Of a stretch of 64,000 nt of DNA, positions 37,403 to 48,600 are shown piece after piece. The stretch covers positions 1,169,001 to 1,233,000 of the forward strand of contig JAPFBL010000105.1 of assembly GCA_026182355.1 (NCBI GenBank), given 5' to 3'. This DNA is from Hermatobates lingyangjiaoensis (taxonomy: Eukaryota > Arthropoda > Insecta > Hemiptera > Hermatobatidae). Within the stretch, counting starts at the first letter, position 1. Every line of letters starts with the position of its first letter. Below the pieces are notes generated by a model. It was not told the origin of the DNA and did no database searches. It saw only the letters and a list, made by a program, of their open reading frames with translations. The position numbers and the translations under genes are program-made.

Positions 37403-40130
37403 ATAGTTACATCACCCGACTTATACCAATTTTATAAAAATAATTTTTATATAAAATTATTTTTAAATAATTACAAAATGTATTTTATAAAACCGACTTA
37501 TAAAAATAATTTTTATATTATGACGCAGGGGTATGACCCCGCATTATGACAAGAACGGGGTATTATAAACAAAAAATATAGCAAATAATAATTTACAAAC
37601 ATAGCCTAAATCAATGGTGCACTAAACCATAGTACTGTTTAGTTTTAGGAAGGGGTGAGATTTTACTTTGATAATATTCAGCCCAGAGCATCCTCTAAAC
37701 AATGGGATGGCGGAGAAATATACTTTTACCTGGGAAATGAGTTGTTATAGTATCCCTTAACTCCCACTGACATTTCTAAACAATTGTACATCAGAACTTT
37801 TAATGGACGGGAATTGAGCACGGACCTTACATTTGCAATAGCCAACTAGAGCCTAGCAGGTGTGGAAAACGATAAGGACAAGACCTGCCGGAGATTGGTA
37901 GGTATATGAGGAGAAAAGGAGAAGTGATGACATAGTACAAGGAAATCGAGTTGACTGTGTGATGGAAGAAGGTAAGCGAGTAGCTAGTGTGACACTGTGT
38001 TTGTTCAAATAGTTAGCAAAAAATAATAACGAAAAGATGTTTAAATTAAACAAAGGAGGGTACGACACAAGCTAATCAAAGCTGTCAGTGAGAGCAAGTG
38101 TGTGCCGGGACATTTTGTAAACAGTTGTAAAACTAAAGACGATTCGTTTGAAGTTTATTTGTATAGCATTATCATTAAACAGACTTTCTTTTCGACAATC
38201 AGATCACATGTTTTTTAATTCTAGATTTCTTGAGAACCCGGTTGAAAATTCTAGGCTACACTTCGTAAGATTGAGAAAAAACTTGTCTCCGCCTCCTTAA
38301 ACATTGTGCTGCTAGGCTACACATTTCGTTTAGGAGGCGAGGGTTTTGAAACGGTGTTCATATAATCTGTTTTCAGGATTAAGGCAGAGTTCTGTTGGAA
38401 TTTATTCATTCAATTAAAAGCTTAATTGTGTTGGGAGATAATTCGCCAAGGGCTTTGTATTTACTCAGAAACCTGATTAGCGCTTTCTTTTTGAAGTGGA
38501 AGAGAACATACATATGTAACTGATCTAAATAAAGTTTATATGTACCAGCTTAAGACCGCGTTTTAATTTTATTTAAAAATTAACAACTTAATGGAAAACA
38601 TTTGATAAAAAACAAAGCTTTCAATTTATCAAAAGGAACGTTGTGCAGCCTGAGATATCCAAGTAGCGTATGGATATGTCACTGGACTTCAATATGTCAG
38701 ACTGAATTCATCTTCCTTTTCATGTTCCCTTCTGATCTTCTCCTGATTACGAACTGGTATTCAAAATATCTATCACAATAAGAGTTTTCGTTTTTACTTT
38801 GTAATTGTGAGTTTTATGAAGTCGGTTGAACCACCATTACCATATATAATTAAACGATCTTATTAAATTATAATATTAAAAGAAAGATAAATATTATTTT
38901 ATATGTAACTACATTAAGTATAAAAAAAATAATTCAAAACTCTGATGAGAAATAGAACAACAATGCATACGGAAAATGTAATTTAATGACTTCATACTAT
39001 ATACATAACTTGTTAACAATATTTAAGATAACTTTAAATAATATAGTTCTGAAATTACAATATTACAACATATTTCACCTTACTAAAAACAGGAAACATT
39101 GTTACATGAAAACTATTATTCTCAATCATCATTTAGGGCTTGGTGCAAGCACTAGCAAACTTACGTAATAATGGAAAATGTTTATTACATTGAAGGGTAT
39201 TATTAACAAAAAATGTTTTTTTTTTCGTGATCTGATAATAATGTAAGATATGAATTTCCTTGAAATTTGGTTATAACTTTTTAACTAAAAATATATCAAC
39301 ATATTTCTGTTTAGTATCAAAATGTACACAAAGATAATTTAAAAAATAAGTTAAGATCCTGACTTCAAGTCTAATAATTTTTAGCTTCTAATGGGTGATG
39401 TAAACTTTCAGGAAATTTGCATTTCAAATACTTGTTTCTCGATTTATTCTCATATTTTACATACATCTGCCACTTGATGAAACGCTTTCAAATCAAATTC
39501 GGGAAACCATATAATTTCAAAACTCTTAGTTTTATTCTGATTTAATTGAAACTTATAATGTATTGTGGTAACAACTTATAAAGAAACGAACCGTTAGGGA
39601 ATAAAAACTAATATCTATTTAATTCAATTCATAAATGTAATGATTCACCATGATGTTTACCTATTAAAACATTTGGTTCACGGGTCATTATAGATACTTG
39701 CTACAATTACGATATAGTCCTACCTTTGACTATACCGTGTGATTTCTTTATAGCTGTAATTGAAGTGCAACAAAGCAAACCTCTACATTTCCATATATCA
39801 GCAAATACTAATGGAAGTTAATTTGCACTCTGTTATAAGTTTATGAATACATATCAAATAAAATGGGATAAATAAAACTGGAGAAATATGGCAACTTTTA
39901 GATATTAAAACTTAGCTAGATTCAGACGGTTAGTTTTTTTTTTTTTTTTGAGAACTAAATACTGTCAATAACAGAGATAAAAAATATGGATAATACTAAT
40001 TTTATGCATTAATAAAACATACATTTCATTTATATGTCAAAATTTTTTTTGTCAGTACATATGTCGTATGCCGATTTAGCTTATGGTGTGGAGAATACCT
40101 CCATTATCCAGCCATAGTTTTACTTCTTTT
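37403..40130. other. AT-rich intergenic DNA
   Basis: No supported gene. Just after the RT fragment, TTATAAAAATAATTTTTATA repeats (37430-37520). A small hairpin, GGGGT-atg-ACCCC, lies near 37528. A poly-T run lies at 39931-39951. Confidence 0.4.
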
Positions 40131-40134
40131 TTGT

Positions 40135-41960
40135 GGGGTGTAATGTAGCAGGCCTCCACGTGGTGCACCCTGGGTAACGCTAAATCTGCTACGGCGACTC
40201 TGCGCCTATAAGATCTTCTCAGAAATTATGGATAACAAGAACAGAAAAAAAAACATCCAAAAACCAGCCCTTCTCAGGGCTGTGACGATGGGCTACGCGT
40301 TCTTTTCTGGAACGCAGGTGGCTTTAACAACACAAAGTTCACCGAATTTAAGACTCTTATTCACAAATTAAACGATGATGTCTTCAATAGACTCCCCAGA
40401 ATTTTATAATACTTTGAATTACACTAATTTTATCTTGCAGAGATCAAGGCAAGTGGCTTATGGTTTTTTTGTCGGTATAAACATCAATAGAGTGTGCAAA
40501 TTCAAGGTGATGACTGAAGACGACAAGCACGAATCAGTCTTCGTAGGCGCCTGGGTAAACGGACGCCACTACCAAGTAATCGGTGTCTATAACCCTCCAA
40601 CCAACAAGCTGGCAAAAAGCCGTATAGAAACGTTATCCAAGCAGTGCAGCTTTGTCATACTGGGCGATTTCAATGCACACTCCCCACTCAACAGCCGCTG
40701 AATTCACGTCACAGGGTATCTAATAACCTGTAAAAGCTCAACAAAGAACAACGCCCTCAGACTCGTAACCGGCGCAGCTTTTTCTACGCCCATGGAAATA
40801 CAAACAGGCATTGAACCATTGGAAGCAAAACGTGAAAAGCTCACCCTAAAGTTCTGGGAACGCTCAAAAAGAGTAGATCACCAGTACTGGTCCAATTACA
40901 ATCCGGCTATGCAAAGACTAAAAAAACAGCTTTCCACCCTTCACTATGCAGAACAACTAAGAAGAAAGTATAACCTCAATTTTAATAAACCCTCCCCCCC
41001 CCCCCCTCAAAATTCTTGGCCAAACAACTATCGCTGCTAAATTTCAAAATACCAAAGAATCTCGCATATCAGGAGGAACTAAAGTATATGACCCTCAAAA
41101 CAATACACATTTTAAATCCGGAAACAGCATGGCTTCATGTTTACACCGACGGGTCTAAGCTGTCACCTACTGGAGCTGGTGCTGGAGCCAATGTTTAAGA
41201 TCAGTCAGGGGGTCGGGACAAACGCCAGCAATTTTGATGGGGAGATGACAGCGGTACGCCTTGCCGCAGCAGCACTAACTAGCCTTCATCGCACAACAAC
41301 CTGCCAACGTACTGTCTTTCTAATCGACTCTCAAGCTGCCATAAGCGAAATAGCCGACAACTCCCCAACTGACCACTCAAGCCTATTTCACCACAGAGAA
41401 GCTATATCTCGACTAGTGCAAAACAACTGGTCAGTCACACTCTGATGGATCCCAGGCCACGTCGGCATAGCAGGCAATGAAAAAGCAGACGAACTGGCGA
41501 AGAGGGGGGCAGAGATGCATCAGCCGTACATGAACGGCAGCCTCAACTCTGCCAGGCATCTCATCGATGCAGTCGTCAAACTCCACTCGAAGCAACCTCA
41601 GGAGGAAGCAAGCAGAGGAAAGCAGTGGGCATCGCTCCATAACAGTGGCCCCTTACCGATAACCTCTGACAGGGTATCCTCAGTAGCTAACTTCCGAATG
41701 CTGACTGGCCACGACTATCTTCAAGCGCGCCTATATCGCTGCGGTCTGGCAGACGATGACATATGCCCTCTCTGTTGAGATGGCATTATGGACGGGGGAC
41801 CACATATCCGTCTACCTCGAGCTGGATAGCCACATGTCAAGATACGGTCGATACTGGGAGGCTCAACGCCGAATGGCTCAACAGCCAAGAGCCTTGGCCT
41901 TGGATAAAAAAAAAGTGTGAAAATTTGAGTTGCAAACTTCTGTTTGAATTAAGCACTTAA
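40135..41960 (+). mobile_element. Non-LTR retrotransposon with endonuclease and RNase H but no RT
   Basis: Domains in order: an endonuclease start, LRVLFWNAGGFNNTKF (about 40290-40340); endonuclease body, SRQVAYGFFVGI, WVNGRHYQVIGVYNPP and FVILGDFNAHSP (to about 40690). It then passes straight to the post-RT block NNALRLVTGAAFSTP with QTGIEPLEAKREKLTLKFWE (40749-40860). RNase H follows: HVYTDGSKLSPTGAGAGAN, FLIDSQAAISEI, and WIPGHVGIAGNEKADELAK (41446-41505). The end is NFRMLTGHDYLQARLYRCG and a CPLC knuckle. The RT (about 400 residues) is missing near 40700-40740. Frameshifts and stops make it inactive. The EN family normally nicks target DNA. Confidence 0.88.
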
Positions 41961-42028
41961 TTGAAACTAACTGATTTAATTTAAGTGCAGAGATTTGAGA
42001 AACAGATTCTATAGTTTGAATAAATCAT

Positions 42029-42034
42029 TTTATT
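42029..42034 (-). terminator. Candidate GPATCH1 poly(A) signal
   Basis: An AATAAA on the minus strand lies 33 bases after the GPATCH1 stop codon. Confidence 0.45.
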
Positions 42035-42066
42035 AAAACTAATTTAATGAAAAGTCAATGAAACAC

Positions 42067-42645
42067 TTAATCTGAATCAGAGTATTTTTTCTTTTTCTTC
42101 TTTTTATGCTTGTGTTTGTCTTTCTTCTTCTTTTTATCTTTCTTTCGTTTCCTCTGAGTTGAATCCTTTTTTTCTACCCAAAGGTCATCATCAAATTCTA
42201 GTTTGTGTTTTTGATTCGTTTTTGGTATTACATACACAGGAGTACTCGGGGGAAGGGGGCCATATGCGTCAGGAGGTAGAATATTCTGCTCCTCCACTAA
42301 GACCTTTGTATGAGCAGTAGCTTCTTCTTTTTCTTTGTTTTCTGAATGAGAATAAATAAGTTGAGGGGGTTCCGTTTGTTTCAAAATACTTTCCAAATCA
42401 CTAGTCTTCTCTTCGATTGCTTTTTCTCCTGAAAACTGTTTGTTTAAGTTGTCCAAATCAATGTTTGCAAATATTCCTCTTGGAGGGGATGTGTTCCTTA
42501 AAGCATTGGCAACGCTCTTGGCTTCCTCGCGTGGGATTTCTTTTTCCTGAAGCTTTTCGATTTTGTCTTCATCTTCACTTTCATCACTGCTTTCAAAAAT
42601 CGCTTTGAACAGATCCATTTTACTTTCAACATTCAATAAACCATC
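42067..42645 (-). CDS. GPATCH1: GPATCH1 exon 10 (terminal)
   Basis: Acceptor TTTTTTGCAG. 192 codons plus TAA. It encodes MDLFKAIFESSDESEDED (human MDLFRAIFASSSDE), AYGPLPPSTPVYV, and a Lys-rich tail typical of a nuclear protein. Confidence 0.93.
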   Translation of the reverse strand, partial: DGLLNVESKMDLFKAIFESSDESEDEDKIEKLQEKEIPREEAKSVANALRNTSPPRGIFANIDLDNLNKQFSGEKAIEEKTSDLESILKQTEPPQLIYSHSENKEKEEATAHTKVLVEEQNILPPDAYGPLPPSTPVYVIPKTNQKHKLEFDDDLWVEKKDSTQRKRKKDKKKKKDKHKHKKKKKKKYSDSD

Positions 42646-45600
42646 CTGCAAAAAATAACAACAGCTCATCAACATATTACATTTTCATAATTTCCGAATT
42701 CAACTGATGCTGGACATATAAGTAATAACTTTCCAAAACAATGTAACATTACTTTAATCAACATGAGAAGGAGGTAAAGAAATGTATTCAAAACAAAAAA
42801 TTTTCCCGAAAAGAAATATGGCTCTTTTTGTTTTTAGGGATAACACAATTTTTGTGTCTGTACACAAAATTAATTCATCACTAAAGCGGTCAGACCACCA
42901 AACATTACATTTGATTAAGTTCAGGTCTAAGATGGAGAAGGTCCGAAACGGGTCAACGACTACAACACTAGTACTGATTGTGGTACGAACCCACAATCAG
43001 CCCCCTCCTTCTTTCATTCATGAACAAAAGTGGCATCTCAAAAACAGATATAATATATATACAAACACTTTTTCTTTTTCTCGGAGTTTGGTCAGGGTAA
43101 GTATATGGAATCACCTTTTTGCCAACGTTTCGTCTTTATTTCAAGACATCCTCAGGGCTATAAACTAACAAAAAAACAATAAATAATGGACATTTGTCAT
43201 TTCTACTTTAAAAACATCATAAACAAATTGAAAAAAGAACTTACTGAAGGCTGGGTTCTGTTACAATACAACAACCGTTAACTGTCATTACATGTGCTGT
43301 TCCAAGAGACATATTATTGAAACACTGTTTTTTTAGTACAGTCATATATATATACATATTATACACATACACATATTATAATATATATCTATTATAATAT
43401 GTATCCACCATAATATATATCTATAATACAACTATAATATATTATTATTTTAAAAATCCTTTATTTTTTAAAAATAATAATGTATTATAGATATATATTA
43501 TGGTGGATACATATTATAATAGATATATATTATATGTGTATATGTATATATGTGTATATATATATGACTGTACTAAAAAAACAGTGTTTCAATAATATGT
43601 CTCTTGGAACAGCACATGTAATGACAGTTAACGGTTGTTGTAATGTAACAGAACCCAGCCTTCAGTAAGTTCTTTTTTCAATTTGTTTATGATGTTTTTA
43701 AAGTAGAAATGACAAATGTCCATTATTTATTGTTTTTTTGTTAGTTTATAGCCCTGAGGATGTCTTGAAATAAAGACGAAACGTTGGCAAAAAGGTGATT
43801 CCATATATTTACCCTGACCAAACTCCGAGAAAAATAAAAAGTGTTTGTTAATATTTTATGGTCAAGAAAACAGTACCGTATTATAATATATATATACTTA
43901 AAATAAACTGTGACACATAGACTGAAACATAACAAAGACTCACTTTAATATTTCGACCATAATGGCGGTCGAAATATTAAAGTGAGTACTATTGTTCACC
44001 GGTAGTGAACAATTTTAAAGACGGTCATTAAGTGAGCTCACCTAATGACTGGGATGCCCTGTCAGGAATGGGGGAATTAAAAGAGATGCCAGAATATATA
44101 TGAACAATTTCAGAATCATAGAACAATTCATCTCAACTGGTCAAAAATAACAACTCTAAAATCCACTTGCATCCGAAACTTCTGAGACCAATCCTATTTC
44201 CAAAAATTTTCACAACACATCATGCATAAAATTATATGTAGCATTTTCTTTCCAAATTTACAATCACACGTCTTCTTTTTTATTTTTCTAAAACAGCTAA
44301 TATAACTAGCTACTACACTCAGAATTTGTTCTCTTTTCATCTCTTTTTGATGATAACATTTTAAGATTGAAAAATGACAGTAAGAATGAATTGCCCACAG
44401 AGGAAGGTTTTATTTCAATAGGAAGCTATTGTTGCGCAAATAACGAGGAATTTTTTTAAACTTTTATCCCATAAACCTGTATTTTATTGGAGGCGACTCA
44501 AAGTAGTTTACGTTACAAGTTTAAGTGCCAAAAGTTGAAAATAATCGTTGTCGTTGCAGTAATTATCAATATCTAAGTTTTGATCCTTATGGAACTCTAC
44601 TGCTTTCTATAATACTTTCCCAGAGAAAACTAACCACTTAGTACTTACGTATGATTAATAATTACTTAGTAAAGATCATTTAATCCATACACCATTGAAT
44701 CAGTCGTTATTATTAGAAATATATAAACAGGAGATCCAGGCAGTGGAGTTGCTTTATTCAGCAGTCCCTGAATCATGGATTTAATATTGTATAGATGTTT
44801 TAATAAAACAACCACACAATGATTTACGTCAAGAAAAGTCAATAGTATCCAAAAGAATAGGGTCCACCACAACTGATACTACAGGGATAACTTTAGCAAG
44901 TGTGCTGTCGCACTCATTGAGGTAGTTCCTTGTGGATGACTACTGGCCACTTTAAGTTATCAAGGTTACAACGGGAAAGAGAATGCAGATAGTCTCGTGA
45001 TTATAAAGAGACCAATGCTTCATTGATTTGAAGCTTATACATTCTGCTGTTTAAATTGGTGAAAGATGAGAAAAGGGTAATTGTCTGGATATATATGTCT
45101 AGCTAAAACATTACTTAAACTTTTTTTAAGTAGAAAGAAAGTAGTTCTTAAAGACGTATGAATTCTAAATACAAAAATATAACACTCAGCGGCGTGCAAA
45201 AGCGTTGCAATCTCTTTGGAATGATTCAATTTATTAAAGCCATATATATCACATTCAGTTTTTGAGGCCACGGAGACAATGTTATGCATAAGGGATTATT
45301 TGGTAAAACATGGAGGCTTAACACTAAATCTACATTTTGGCTCCAATAAGTCACTATTACTGCAGAAATAAACTAATATTATCATAAGCACAAGCAGTAA
45401 ATTGATAAAGACTACCAACTTTGCTTTAATAAAGTAGAATGACAAGCGTCTTGGCATACGAAATGATCACCTGCTCTACTTTTAGTTTAGAAAAGTTGTT
45501 CAGCATCCCTCTCCCTTATATAATGTTATCAAACAATAATAATGTTTATAAAGTGCAAGAAATGCATTAAGTGCATGAAAGTACAAGAAATACATTGAGT

Positions 45601-48600
45601 GAATAAAAGTGCTACTCGTATAAGAAAATATTCTATTAAATGCAAGAAGTGCATTAACTGACATAGTGCATAAATTACATTATTAAGTGAAAGTAATGCA
45701 CTAACTGCAACAGGTTCTTTCTTGCTTCTTGCACGTTTTCTATGTGGTTCAAACACTTCTTTCATTTCTTTTAATTCAAGAGTCTGGAACCTTATTATCA
45801 AAAGAATCATTTTGCCCCCTCTTCCACCAAGAAAAATAGTTTAGAGTCGCAAAAGATAATAGCTTATATAATTTGAAAAGTTTAATGTATTTCAAATTTT
45901 AACTGTTACAAACACTGAATACAACGAACAGAAGTGCACTGTGCATGTGTAAATTAAATGTGCACTCTCAAATCAATTAAACACTAAACTGTGCAGGCCT
46001 ATTAGAGTCCTTCTTATATTAGTGTCAAATTAAAATAAAACCTAGCCTACTTTAATATGAATAAAATATTAAGCTGCAGCTACGCAGCCTTGAAAAAGGA
46101 AAGATAAAATTAGGAATTTTTGTAACAAGTCCATTTCAGTGTGCTCTCATGCTTCTCCAAGTGAGACTTTAGTAGCTTTTGTTATACTTTGTATATGTGG
46201 GAAGAAGCAACGGTAAAAAGACACTCTTGTGTAATTGCTAGTTATGCAACGCACTACCTAAATCAATAAGTAAATAAAGACATAAATAACGTATTATGTT
46301 CAGTGACAATTATTGGTATAGGCCAGTACAACAATTTAAATATGTTATAGCTAACCTTATACTGATATATCAAATTAAATAATTACCTTATGGTCCATGG
46401 ACACTACTTGCCATTTGACCGAGACTTTGGTCACATTGAAAACAAATTAAGCTCGCTAACTTATACGGCAAAGGTCATCATGTTTATTCTATTGTAAATT
46501 GTAGAAAGAGAAAAAAAATGCTTTTACGGTTATTATTTTATCACAACACCTTATAATTAATTTTACTGCTCTTCAAAAGCTAGTAAAAAAATTGAAACTA
46601 ACTGGTGTGAAATTCATGGAAGGAAGAATATTTGATCTTTAAAGCAAGTAACGGTCCTCGTCAGAGTCACAAGTTGGAAGGATGAATTGGTAGAAAGTGG
46701 ATATGCGGCTTGAGTTAAGGGGATGAAGTAAGAAAAGTATTTTGAAAATGTATACAAACTCAGGTCGAAAAAAGTTTGGGATCAAATGGAAAACAGTATC
46801 TGCCTGCTGATGTAAACCCCTTAGACTACTATCCTCATTAATAATACTAAGGCTATTATTTTCATTAATACTCATCTCAATTTAAACACGAGTAAACATT
46901 ACTGGTGTTATGGTATTTGATCTGTTAAACGTAATAAATGAAAACCCGATAAAACTATATAGATTTGTCCAATTTGTCGAAAAATCTTAGTCCCATTTCA
47001 AAATTCCTTCCCGTGTTTATAAATCGATTTTATTTCAAGCGTTTATTGTGAAATCCTGTTATTTCATTATGAGTAGCGAAAACGAATACTCCTATAATAT
47101 TCACGAAGTTAATAGTAGAATAAAAATAGCAAATAACCTCTCTATTTGTAGAAGGCTGCTCCATCCTTGATAAAGCGGCATTTTCATCTAATACTCTTGA
47201 ACCTGTATCATCAGTTTTATGACTATCATCGTTGTTTAAAACATTTTGGGTCGTGGTATCATCAGGTTCTCCTTTAATGTCTAAAACATCATCTTGAAAT
47301 TCTTCCCTTGAGTTATCTTTCTCAAAAAGTTTACTAACGGAAGAATTTTTTGATGCTTCAAGAAATTCAAAAATTGAAAACTTTGGTTTCTTTTTAGTTT
47401 CTTCTAATGTTTTCTTTAAACTGCTAGTTCCACTGAAATAAGAAAAAATATTACAAAAAAATAATTAAATAAATCTATTACCCATCATATTTAACTACCT
47501 GTTTCATTAATTAATATCGTAATTAATTACAATGACGACAATTTGATCATAAGATTACCTATTTCAATACCCATGAAACAGGTATACCATATACAGGTAG
47601 TTAAGACTATACCTACACTTATAGCTTTTGATATACTTTGTATCTGTAGGACGAAGCAACAGTAAAAAGAGGTTCTTGTGAAATAGCAAGTTATGTTACA
47701 CACTACCTAAATCAAGATGTAAAAAACATAAAAAAAATTACATGCTTTAATTATATATATAATTAAAGTTTATCAGAACTCGGTCAGTTCTTCAGGTTTA
47801 AATTAAACTCTTATTCATAGGCAAAAGTATAAAATTTTTTCTTTGTAAAATAATTTCTAGTGTAATACTTAGTTTTTCTGTTTCAAAAATTGAATACTTC
47901 AGCCTATGAAAAAGGTTTTAATAAAAACTGAAACGCTGGCAATGAAAGTTTAATTTGAATCTGAAGAACTGACCGATTCCTGATAAACTTTAATTTTGTT
48001 TCTATTTCACGGTTGATACTTCTATCAATATTTATATAGTTAAAGGCATTTTCATATACATTTTTTAAATTGCACAGCTGTTTCCATATATTGACTATCT
48101 TCCTATACTAGTATTACAAATATGGATTATGTATATGCTTTCTCCGTTTAAAACTTGTGGTTTATATTTATCTGTTAGCAGTGCAATTAATTACTTAAAA
48201 CAGACACTCTACACAATTTACATGTAAGAGTAAACCTGAATTCTCTCCCCTGAATAGGAATAGAACAGTTCTATTGGTAGTATATGGTACAGTAGAGAAT
48301 TTTAAGTATAATTTCTCGCATTACTTTTGTAATCCGAAGAGGGTAACACTCTGATGTTGGGAAGAACATTTTGTTAATTTTTAACATTCTAACTAGACAT
48401 ATTGGTGGGTTATTATAAATGTGAATAAATCTCAGTTTTTGGAAAATTATTTCGAGTTTATTGTTTATTATTCAATATTTTAAATATTGAGACTCCTCCA
48501 AAAGTCGATATAAAACAATTTATAACATTTATTAAAAAATAAAATATAATTAAAACTGAAATTTATATAATAATTAAATTTAATTAAAGCAGCTCCTCAA

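Larger units (their letters stand above)
43061..43849. repeat. 790-bp near-perfect palindrome in GPATCH1 intron 9
   Basis: 43061-43450 is mirrored by 43460-43849. Matching ends are ACAAACACTTTTTCTTTTTC on one side and a diverged complement ending AAAGTGTTTGT on the other. The loop around 43457 is a few bases. The centre is AT microsatellite. Each arm has one hammerhead-like motif. No protein is encoded; the apparent open frames mirror each other. Confidence 0.92.

Noticed and set aside
42754..43168. 128-codon plus-strand frame next to GPATCH1 exon 10
   Set aside because: It overlaps intronic sequence and the palindrome, has no domain, and lacks conserved features.
43480..43935. Open frames on both strands of the GPATCH1 intron 9 palindrome
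   Set aside because: The two frames share the same peptide because the arms are reverse complements, and they include the ribozyme-like region and microsatellite.
46639..46875. 78-codon minus frame as an extra GPATCH1 exon
   Set aside because: Exons 9 and 10 join in phase without it, and the peptide does not match the family.
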